Part shown: one piece after another, positions 42,415-50,576 of the stretch | Position numbering within the stretch: position 1 is the stretch's first letter | How the letters are laid out: each line of letters opens with the position of its first letter | Origin: JANXZS01 sp963797255 | GTDB taxonomy: Bacteria > Acidobacteriota > Terriglobia > Terriglobales > Acidobacteriaceae | Length of the DNA stretch: 64,000 bases | NCBI GenBank assembly: GCA_963797255.1 | Contig: CAWCOV010000031.1 | Coordinates: forward strand, 62,001 to 126,000 | Reading direction: 5' to 3' | Notes under the pieces: generated by a model | Databases searched by the model: none | Seen by the model: only the letters and a program-made list of their open reading frames with translations | Told to the model about the DNA's origin: nothing | Position numbers and translations under genes: made by a program

Positions 42415-43320
42415 ATGTCCATTCGTCCGGTTAAGCGGGTCATTCAGGCAAAACCAACGATGGAGGGCGCCGGCGTGCACTTGCGGCGTGCCTTCGGATT
42501 CGGAAATACATCCGACTTCGATCCATTTCTCCTACTTGATGATTTTCGAAACGATGTTCCTGCGGACTACCTTGCTGGATTTCCGTGGCACCCTCATCGC
42601 GGGATCGAGACCATCACATATGTCCTAGCGGGAGAAGTGGAACACGGCGACAGCATGGGGAATCGCGGCGTGATTGGTGCCGGAGACATCCAGTGGATGA
42701 CAGCCGGCAGCGGCATTATTCATCAGGAGATGCCGCGAGGCGATCAGTCAGGACGAATGCATGGTTTTCAACTGTGGGCGAATCTTCCGGCGGCCAGGAA
42801 AATGACGGCACCGCGATATCAGGAAGTAAAGGCACCCGAGATTCCCGAAATTAAAGATGACGACGGCACGGAAGTCCGCGTCGTATGCGGAACATTCTGG
42901 GGCAAGACCGGTCCAGTAGAGGGCATCGCGACGGATCCAATTTACCTTGATGTAACGGTGGGTCCAGGACTCAAGAAATCGCTCCCCGTAGAGACGATGC
43001 GGCACGCCTTCGCTTACGTCTTCTCTGGTTCCGGAAAATTCTGTAATGCGTCCGGACCACTTGCCGTTCCAACCGAAGCCACACATTGGGCCGACACAAA
43101 TCCGCCGGCGCACGCTGAAAACCGCTCCCTTATTCTCTTTGATAGCGGCGATGAGGTTACAGTTCAGGCGGGAGAAGATGGAATTCGATTCTTACTGGTT
43201 TCCGGAAAGCCTCTCCAGGAGCCGGTTGCGTGGTATGGACCGATCGTAATGAACACGCAGGCGCAGTTGCAGGAGGCCTTCTCCCAGTTGGATCAAGGAA
43301 CATTCCTGAAGCAGCCGTAG
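42415..43320 (+). CDS. Pirin family protein
   Basis: 301 residues from ATG 42415, preceded by GGAGG; the longer frame to 42316 is unlikely because it only adds sequence overlapping the upstream gene. Pirin features are clear: RPVKRVIQAKPTMEGAGV at the start, DPFLLLDDF, the metal-binding HPHRGIETITYV segment with histidines, EHGDSMGNRG and QWMTAGSGIIHQEMP. Pirins are bicupins that bind iron; some have quercetinase activity and others act as regulators. It lies 90 bases after the transglutaminase gene in the same direction, close enough to share its transcript, but no functional tie is evident. A CAGGCC-TTT-GGCCTG hairpin (43386-43400) follows it. Confidence 0.92.
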   Translation: MSIRPVKRVIQAKPTMEGAGVHLRRAFGFGNTSDFDPFLLLDDFRNDVPADYLAGFPWHPHRGIETITYVLAGEVEHGDSMGNRGVIGAGDIQWMTAGSGIIHQEMPRGDQSGRMHGFQLWANLPAARKMTAPRYQEVKAPEIPEIKDDDGTEVRVVCGTFWGKTGPVEGIATDPIYLDVTVGPGLKKSLPVETMRHAFAYVFSGSGKFCNASGPLAVPTEATHWADTNPPAHAENRSLILFDSGDEVTVQAGEDGIRFLLVSGKPLQEPVAWYGPIVMNTQAQLQEAFSQLDQGTFLKQP

Positions 43321-43531
43321 TCTCTCGGTTACGAACTATCGAAGCATTTCAGCGGCGTCTTGAATCAGGATCAGGCCAAGCAATTCAGGCCTTTGGCCTG
43401 CCGCGTGGCTGAAACGTCTCCCGTCCGACTATCACCATCTCCTCGGTGGTGCCATCCCCGTCGAAAACTGTGTAAGATGGCTCAGCGCTTTCGTTTGATT
43501 GACTTAGCAACTGGGCCCCCAGGGGATCTCG

Positions 43532-46500
43532 ATGCTCAAAACGGGCGACAAGCTACAAAAGCTGATCATTCTTATCGTCACGTGGGCGTCCTTGCTTGCG
43601 CTCTTTATCGCCTACGAACGGTATTTTGTAAATAGTCAGCAGACATTTCTCAAAGAGACTGAGTTCCATGCCGTTGAACGGCTCGGGCGTGAACTGGATG
43701 CGCAGATCCGCCGCGCACAGATATCCAGCGTCTCCTTCGTCCAACTGGCTGCTGGTGACAATCCTTTGAGCGATGAAAAGCTGGCTGAATTCCTGAGGAT
43801 CTACTTCAAGGATACCTGGGCCGGCAATCACAACGAGCAGATTCGCAATGCGTCAATCCTACGTGCAAAGCAATGCCTCGTCCGCGACAACATGGTGAGA
43901 CTGGATTCGGAGCCGAGGGGCCTGACACTTGCTCTTTCCTGTACGGATCGAGCAACAAAAGAAGGAACACCAGCGACAATCGCACTGTATACGCTCGACC
44001 TAACCCCGTGGATCACAAGAGCAATTGAGCCGCTTGGCAGCAACTTCGACGAAGTCTTAATAGCAGACGCGTCCACCGGCGAAGTGGTGTTTCAAAAATC
44101 GGCTAACGGGCCGCGCGTTGCCAACGTTCGACGGCTTCTGACGGACGAAGCTACTCCGGCAAAAAAACCGTCGGGGACAGAATCCTTGAGTGCCTCTAGC
44201 GGAGATGCCAAAGCATCCGGCAGTACTTCTGAAGGCGGTGCGCTACAGAAGTTGACGGACACTAGTTTCTATCTACACACGGCGCTCGGAGGCGAGGGAT
44301 ATGAACTATTTGCTGTTCCTGTTCGCGCCAACCTCCACTCCGGCGCCGCTGGAAATAATTGGCACCTTGCGGTTATTGGATTGCAGCGTAGTTCTAACTT
44401 CGATGCACAGAGCCACGCAATTCCCTATTCCACGTTGATCTGGGTAACTCTGATTGCGGCAGCCGTCTTCTCTCTAAGCTGGCCGATAGCCAAGCTTCGT
44501 TACATGAGCAACACTGAAAGATTTACACCGCGGGAAGGCTGGCTCCTGGTGCTGACCATCTTCCTTGCATCCACTTCCGTCACGCTTCTATTGTTAAACG
44601 CGACTTACACAGCGCAAGCGCAGTCTGAGGTTGATAAGAATCTCGCCGACCTGGCTCGGCGAATCAAATTGCATTTTGCAGCGGAGATGACGCTAGCCCA
44701 CGCGCAGCTAACGGAACTTTCGCCGGACGAACAAGTAACTCCCCCAACCGATAAGCTCTCTGACTACATCGCGAAGGGAACGCAGTCGCTTATTAAGTAT
44801 CCCTACTTTGAGATTGCCTTCTGGGTGGACCGAAGCGGAAAACAAACTCGCAAGTTTGACATCAGACCCGCACCAACACCCGTCGTATATGTAGGATCGT
44901 TGCCATTTTTTGCCAAGGCACTCCCAGACCCGGAAGCGGTGTTGCCTGCCAGTGTTGTATTCGAGGGACCTTCTTCGACCTCAGCTGGGTCTGACTCCAC
45001 TTACTATCTAGATCCTGGCATATCACCGACCACAACTGAATTCACCCCAGTTCTTGCCAGCGGATATACGCGCTCATCAAAGGGAGATGTAGTTCAAGCG
45101 ATGGTCGTTCGCCCCATGTCCCTGATAGACCCGGTACTGCCACCGGGGTATGGTTTCGCCGTAATTGACTCATCCTGCGCCGTACTCTTTCACTCTGAAT
45201 CATTCCGGGATATGAAGGAAAACTTTTGTCAGGAATCGAAGGGCACGTCAGAGTTAAAGCCGTGGCTGTTTGGAGGTATTGATAGCGCAATTGACATTTC
45301 TTATGCAGGTCAACCCGAGCGCGCCTTCATCTCACCAATGAATATCGCCGACATGAAGGCGATGGGTGCATCGACCAAGGTAACTATGCCGCAGTTTGCG
45401 GGTGGGCCGGCGTATCTCGTCGTATTTCGGACGGCAGACTATGCGCTCACGCTTAACCTTACGATCATGGTAGTGTGCTCACTTCTGTTGGGCGGTTACT
45501 TCATTGTCATCCTACTTCTGATTACCTTCGACATATCGCTCCGCGGCCCGATGCAATTGGTGACCGCGCCACGACAGATGTGGCCTTGCTCCGAAAATAG
45601 CCTCAAGTATGTACACATCTTCATCGCGAATGCAGTACTCCTTACACTCTACTGGCTTCTCTATTCACAACTCTACGAAGCCCCTTTATTGGCTCTCACT
45701 CTCTGTCTTGCTATTCTCGCGCCTCTTCTATGGTTTCTGAAACTCAGTTGCGAGGCAAAAGTCCTTGTACGATTTGGTGCTACGCTCCTCGTTCTGTCAT
45801 TCGCCGGGTTGCTGGCAAACTTCATTCGTAGCATTCACTTGAACAATTCCGAATCGTGGAACGATTGGTGGCGTCTATTTCTTTTTACAGCTGTAGCTGG
45901 TTTAACAGCGATTCTTCTTTCCCGCTCGTCAAGATCGCACCTTTATCTCGCACGAATAATGTCACAGCGTCTTCTCGCCAGAATTACAAAAGTTATCACT
46001 GTGCGGTTTGCGACTACATATTCGCTCGCGATCCTGACGGTCATTACCGCGACCAGCATGATCCCTTGTGTGGGATGTTTCAAATTCGCCTATGACATGG
46101 TCAGCGAGACAGCCATCAAGCACGATGAAATTATGCTGTCGAAGTCGCTTTTGACGCGCCAGGAGCGCATCCGTCGGTACTATCTCGATCTGATTCCCGC
46201 CTACTCGCAAAGCTCTTCTGATGCCGACCCTAACCTCAGGATCAAACAGACAGCCACCAGACGCTTGCGTGAGACCCTCGACAGATATGACATAGCCTCC
46301 TCTACCCATGACTTCGGATTTACCTATGCAAATGAGCCCGGCGCCAGGCTTCATGCAACCTCTGAAAAGAAGGCCACCGTGCGGGAAGTCGGCTTGAGTG
46401 AGTTTGTCGAAAAGGCTATAGGAAATGCGGTGCTTCATTTTCCAGCTAACAATCTTGGGTCCCAAATGAGCAAGCTGGGAGTGGCCGCGACAAATGATTC

Positions 46501-47821
46501 CGAGATAGCCTCCGATTACCAATTTGATGAACCGGAACCAAACATGTTCATCCTTTCATGGAATCGAGGGTCCGATCTACCGCCAGACTTTCGGATAACA
46601 GGCGCCTACCCGACATGGAAGGGATTTCTGTGGTGGGGTTATGGACTAACATTATCGCTCTGGATTGTTCTTGCCTTCTGGCTAACCAGCCTTGTGCGGA
46701 AGATCTTCCTAACCGATGTGCAACCCCCAACAGAGTCAGCTGATCTTGGCTGGACAAGCGCATCGGACATAAGGGGGAACTACCTTGTTATAGGTTTGGC
46801 TGAATCAGGAAAAACGAGAGACCTTCTTTCCATACCGGGTATCCTGCCTGAGAATCAGATTGACTTGAGACTAAAGCTGAAGTCGCTCACTCCAGGAGCT
46901 GCTCTTCCTGCTCCATCTAGTCCAGGCGCGGTTGTCGTGGTAGATCACTTTGAATTTAATCTGAATGATCCTGATGCCAACTTGATAAGGCTAAATCTTA
47001 TGGAGCACCTGCTTTATGAGACGGAATGCAGGATATTGCTAGTGTCGAGCGTAGATCCACTGTTCTTCTTCACGGAGGGCGCACCCGGAGTCATAACAAA
47101 CTCATCGGACGCGGAACTCTCCCGGCGCCTTCTTGACAGATGGGCACGAGTGCTCTGTAACTTCCAGAAAGTGCGCGTAGGGTCGGGTAGGGATGTCGAG
47201 TTCATCCGCAAAGTTCACCAATTTATCCGCCAACACAAGGACCATCGTAAGTTTGCCTTGCTGGTAAAGAAAGAGTGTAACGCGACGGCCAGGCTGCGAC
47301 GCATAGGTGTCGACATACTCGACAACTTCAACGATAAGGTTCCATTAACTCGAAACCTTCTTATAAGTCTGGTGCTCGATCGAGCGGCTGAGTATTACCG
47401 CGTTCTCTGGTCGGGATTAACTTCGAGCGAACGTCTCGTACTCTATCAACTGGCGCTTGATGGATGGGCAAATCCAAAGAACACTGCGGCTCTACAACAG
47501 TTGGAAAGTAAGCTCCTGATTTGCAGAATGCCTATGTTCCGCATAATGAACATGAGCTTTCGCCGATTTGTTGGCTCTTCCGAACACATCAGCGAAATAG
47601 AGCAATGGGAAAAACAACAGAAGCGAAGCACGTGGCGCGCCGTGCGGCTGATGCTGGTGGGCCTGTTCTTACTCCTTGTGGTTTGGTTGCTTCATTCGCA
47701 GGCCGCCCTCTCGCAAGAGGTAACGGCCTACGTAGCAGGTATCGCGACGCTCGTTACGGCAGTGTCGACTCTCTTTACCAAGTCTGAGAAGGCGGTAGCA
47801 GATAACTCGAGCCAGACCTAA
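43532..47821 (+). CDS. Very large multispanning membrane protein with sensor-like regions and a P-loop module
   Basis: 1429 residues; AGGGGAT lies before the ATG. After a first span (11-27) is a long extracytoplasmic region (about 30-295), two spans (about 305-360), a second extracytoplasmic region (about 365-640), then a group of spans between about 650 and 860, a third outer region and another span (about 1035-1060). A cytoplasmic P-loop module then carries a Walker A-like G-L-A-E-S-G-K-T (1088-1095) and a Walker B-like VVVVD1138. A winged-helix-like stretch (SSERLVLYQLALDGW) and two final spans follow. The outer regions resemble Cache-type sensors in size, which is inference. No known family was recognised. 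It faces the DUF2235 gene, 26 bases away. Confidence 0.7.
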   Translation: MLKTGDKLQKLIILIVTWASLLALFIAYERYFVNSQQTFLKETEFHAVERLGRELDAQIRRAQISSVSFVQLAAGDNPLSDEKLAEFLRIYFKDTWAGNHNEQIRNASILRAKQCLVRDNMVRLDSEPRGLTLALSCTDRATKEGTPATIALYTLDLTPWITRAIEPLGSNFDEVLIADASTGEVVFQKSANGPRVANVRRLLTDEATPAKKPSGTESLSASSGDAKASGSTSEGGALQKLTDTSFYLHTALGGEGYELFAVPVRANLHSGAAGNNWHLAVIGLQRSSNFDAQSHAIPYSTLIWVTLIAAAVFSLSWPIAKLRYMSNTERFTPREGWLLVLTIFLASTSVTLLLLNATYTAQAQSEVDKNLADLARRIKLHFAAEMTLAHAQLTELSPDEQVTPPTDKLSDYIAKGTQSLIKYPYFEIAFWVDRSGKQTRKFDIRPAPTPVVYVGSLPFFAKALPDPEAVLPASVVFEGPSSTSAGSDSTYYLDPGISPTTTEFTPVLASGYTRSSKGDVVQAMVVRPMSLIDPVLPPGYGFAVIDSSCAVLFHSESFRDMKENFCQESKGTSELKPWLFGGIDSAIDISYAGQPERAFISPMNIADMKAMGASTKVTMPQFAGGPAYLVVFRTADYALTLNLTIMVVCSLLLGGYFIVILLLITFDISLRGPMQLVTAPRQMWPCSENSLKYVHIFIANAVLLTLYWLLYSQLYEAPLLALTLCLAILAPLLWFLKLSCEAKVLVRFGATLLVLSFAGLLANFIRSIHLNNSESWNDWWRLFLFTAVAGLTAILLSRSSRSHLYLARIMSQRLLARITKVITVRFATTYSLAILTVITATSMIPCVGCFKFAYDMVSETAIKHDEIMLSKSLLTRQERIRRYYLDLIPAYSQSSSDADPNLRIKQTATRRLRETLDRYDIASSTHDFGFTYANEPGARLHATSEKKATVREVGLSEFVEKAIGNAVLHFPANNLGSQMSKLGVAATNDSEIASDYQFDEPEPNMFILSWNRGSDLPPDFRITGAYPTWKGFLWWGYGLTLSLWIVLAFWLTSLVRKIFLTDVQPPTESADLGWTSASDIRGNYLVIGLAESGKTRDLLSIPGILPENQIDLRLKLKSLTPGAALPAPSSPGAVVVVDHFEFNLNDPDANLIRLNLMEHLLYETECRILLVSSVDPLFFFTEGAPGVITNSSDAELSRRLLDRWARVLCNFQKVRVGSGRDVEFIRKVHQFIRQHKDHRKFALLVKKECNATARLRRIGVDILDNFNDKVPLTRNLLISLVLDRAAEYYRVLWSGLTSSERLVLYQLALDGWANPKNTAALQQLESKLLICRMPMFRIMNMSFRRFVGSSEHISEIEQWEKQQKRSTWRAVRLMLVGLFLLLVVWLLHSQAALSQEVTAYVAGIATLVTAVSTLFTKSEKAVADNSSQT

Positions 47822-47847
47822 ACAGAGTGTCGTAAGTCATTAAAATA

Positions 47848-48879
47848 CTAGACTGGAACAACGGTGTAAGTTTTATTCAGACCGCGATTAGCGTCCAGTA
47901 ACAGATTCGACGGTCCGTAAATATTCAGATGGCTAAGGCGACTCTGGACTGAATTGGCGATGGAAGCATTCTGAGGAACAGTTCTTACACTCGGAATGCC
48001 CCAAAGAATATTCCACGATTCCTGAATTTCATCCAAGCCATGCGTCGCACTGTCAATCTCGGCATAGGTTTTGTCGACCACGGGATCGATCTCCAGGCCG
48101 TGCAGTTTGCATTTGCCCAGCATCCACTTCAACGTGATATCAGATAGTCCAGAATCCGGGCACCCTCCTCCAACGCTGCTGTGACATCCTGAGAACCAAA
48201 CCTGCTCACAGATTTGTCCAGGTACTTCATCGACCTCCCATAGCGTGGGCGGAAAAGGCTTGCGCCTTTCGTCGATCGAGATGGCCTGGTAGGCAGCCTT
48301 GACACAAGGACTGAGACTTGTATTCAGAAAGCCATATCGAACGGGATCCACTTGGCCAACTAGACTCGGGATCCCCAACGAGCCGACCGTATCCCATACT
48401 CCAATCATCGCAATCTCTACCGGGCGATTGCCGTAGTTAGCTTTCAGGGCTGCCTTCGCATTCGCACGCTCCGGGCTCTGTGGACTGGTGCGATAGGTTG
48501 CAAAGGCATCGTCGATTGCTTTTTGCGTGAGGTCGGTTGGGAGTCCACAGCAGGTCAGCATTCCGGCTACACTTCTTGCCGTATAAGCTCCGCGGCTGAA
48601 TCCAAACAAAAATATCTCGTCGCCATCAAGATAGTCATGGGCAATCTTCGTATAACCTTCCTTGATTTTCGCGAATAATCCCTCACCAAACGCGCCACCA
48701 AGGAACTCGCTTATCAGCGAGCCACCCACACCTACACCATCGTCATAGCGCGGGCACTGCGTCGCCGTCGTGGGCAACGCTTTATATAGCTTGTAGACAT
48801 TTGTATCGGACTCAGAAACCGTGCTGGTGGATTTAGGATGACTCCACGTACCATCTGCGCAAAATACAACTTTTTTCAT
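47848..48879 (-). CDS. DUF2235 alpha/beta hydrolase (Tle1-like phospholipase family)
   Basis: 343 residues. The nucleophile elbow is GFSRGAYTAR with S95; D163 lies in WDTVGSLG, and H233 in FSGCHSSVGGG. In most DUF2235 proteins the last motif reads HSDVGG, so S235 replaces a conserved Asp. The family includes the type VI secretion phospholipase effector Tle1, but most members are cytoplasmic proteins of unknown role. No signal peptide, immunity gene or secretion system is visible here. GAGG lies six bases before the ATG. It is the last gene of the minus-strand oxidative block, 45 bases after the FAD oxidase. Confidence 0.87.
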   Translation of the reverse strand: MKKVVFCADGTWSHPKSTSTVSESDTNVYKLYKALPTTATQCPRYDDGVGVGGSLISEFLGGAFGEGLFAKIKEGYTKIAHDYLDGDEIFLFGFSRGAYTARSVAGMLTCCGLPTDLTQKAIDDAFATYRTSPQSPERANAKAALKANYGNRPVEIAMIGVWDTVGSLGIPSLVGQVDPVRYGFLNTSLSPCVKAAYQAISIDERRKPFPPTLWEVDEVPGQICEQVWFSGCHSSVGGGCPDSGLSDITLKWMLGKCKLHGLEIDPVVDKTYAEIDSATHGLDEIQESWNILWGIPSVRTVPQNASIANSVQSRLSHLNIYGPSNLLLDANRGLNKTYTVVPV

Positions 48880-48924
48880 TTCGAACCTCGTGCCGTCCAG
48901 TTAAATTACGTTTTGAGATCACGA

Positions 48925-50277
48925 TCAACTTAACAAGCTGCGGAAATAGTCGTTCAGGAGTCTTCCATCCGGATCGTAGGTTTTTCTCGTCTCTTTCATG
49001 GCCGTCAAGCGATCACCAAATGCTTTCTGAACAATCGTGGGCGTAAGACCATAAGTCTGGTTTAACAGGGGGACACCATTCCGTTCACTGCAGAATTGGT
49101 TATACGCCTCCAGAAACTCATCCCAACCGGGGTTGGCCGTCGATACCGGGTCGATGGTCATCACATTCCCGTTGTATGAGTACGACAGAAGCGCTTGCTG
49201 GTCCTGCTTGATCCAATAGCCAACATACAAAAGATTTGAACGATAGCCCTTTTTCCTGTAGTAGTCTTTTGCGAATTGGAAGAACTGGGTGATTGTTGCG
49301 GGGTATTCTTCCTCCGGAAAGGCAAAGAGGCTAAATGTATAGCGGCTATCGTCGGACTGTGCGGGGTAGTGAATGATCTGATCACCCGGAATCGTGTAGT
49401 CACCTTTTACCAGGTTCTCCAACTGAAAGCGCCACGTAGCACCGAAAGCGTCAATAATTCCGTATCGAATCGAAGGCGTCGGGATATTTTTTTCGACATC
49501 ATGCCCAAACTTTGGTCCGGCCGATCCCCAGAAATGATTGCGCAATCCCCATGCGCAGTGGTCTGGCTCCCCGGTTGCCGAAGGATTGTATCTCCGAAAT
49601 TCCACCGTAATCTTGTCCACGAAGGGAAAGATGTAATACATCATGGACTCGTTGCGAGCTTTTAGCTCTGGCTGTCTCGCGATAAATTCTTGCAAACCAA
49701 ATGTTTCATGATAGACGGCAAGAGGAAGAAGCGGCCTGATCTTATAAGTCACTTCATACACGATTCCAAATGTGCCATAACTGCAACGCACTTTCTTCAT
49801 CAGGTCAGGTTGAGCGCTCTCAGTAACTTCCAGCAGTTGACCATTTGGAAGAACCATCTTAACGCCAGTGATATAGGATCCCACCTGGCCATACTCGCCG
49901 GGCATTGAGGCATCTTTCGTGCCTGCACACGCTGCGCTTCCAGCGGTAAGACTTCCGATCTCGGTGTTAACGTAGAATTGCAGATTCTGCGCCTCAAGAC
50001 GCTTGGAAAGCTCGAGATGTGTCGCCCCCGCTTCAACGGTGAGTTGATCGCCGTTAATGCTTAAGACTCGATTCATCTTCATCCGAATGAGAGTGCCGTT
50101 TTCGGCGACCCCACAGAGTGACGTCGAGTGGTTCGACCCTACCGCGCGAACCGGTGAAGGAAATCGGACGGGATCTTTCAAGACGCGCAAAATGTCGTCA
50201 ACCGAGTTAGCATCAACGATAACGCGGGGATGTGACACGATATTTCCAAACCAGTTGGTTACCGTGAGTTCCGGCAC
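48925..50277 (-). CDS. FAD-dependent oxidase, VAO/PCMH family (lactone-oxidase-like)
   Basis: 450 residues, from a GTG with GGGAGG seven bases upstream. The N-terminal PCMH fold binds FAD: RAVGSNHSTS has H50 where relatives such as gulonolactone and arabinonolactone oxidases attach FAD covalently, followed by a GSLTAGSAACAG loop and YGQVGSYITGVKMVLPNG. A C-terminal substrate domain (about 200-450) ends in a DPDGRLLNDYF motif shared by the lactone oxidases. Such enzymes oxidise sugar lactones or alcohols and pass electrons to O2 or a cytochrome. It has no signal peptide, while a cytochrome-like lipoprotein is upstream in the block. The substrate is unknown. Confidence 0.87.
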   Translation of the reverse strand: MPELTVTNWFGNIVSHPRVIVDANSVDDILRVLKDPVRFPSPVRAVGSNHSTSLCGVAENGTLIRMKMNRVLSINGDQLTVEAGATHLELSKRLEAQNLQFYVNTEIGSLTAGSAACAGTKDASMPGEYGQVGSYITGVKMVLPNGQLLEVTESAQPDLMKKVRCSYGTFGIVYEVTYKIRPLLPLAVYHETFGLQEFIARQPELKARNESMMYYIFPFVDKITVEFRRYNPSATGEPDHCAWGLRNHFWGSAGPKFGHDVEKNIPTPSIRYGIIDAFGATWRFQLENLVKGDYTIPGDQIIHYPAQSDDSRYTFSLFAFPEEEYPATITQFFQFAKDYYRKKGYRSNLLYVGYWIKQDQQALLSYSYNGNVMTIDPVSTANPGWDEFLEAYNQFCSERNGVPLLNQTYGLTPTIVQKAFGDRLTAMKETRKTYDPDGRLLNDYFRSLLS

Positions 50278-50576
50278 AGGCGGCCTCCCGTACAGATTCG
50301 ATTGATTTAGTTAAATCGTGACCCGAAGACTTACCCAGGAAAAACGCCGTTGAATGGGAAAGCAAGGAAAAAGCTCAGCGAGACTTATCGCCAGAGCCGA
50401 ATGCTAAAAAGATATCCTTGTCCATAATTGGGACGAGACTTCCGTCTTTTGCTTCCGCAGCAAAGTATCAGGTGAAAAGTTACAAAGTCAATACGACACC
50501 ATCCTGACTTCAAAGCAACTTAATCAACTTAGAGTCATTCTGCTAACGGGTCCGCCGTTTATCCGACGAAATCTTT

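Noticed and set aside
47848..48879. Type VI secretion effector module
   Set aside because: DUF2235 alone is not enough; no VgrG, PAAR, Tss or immunity gene lies nearby.
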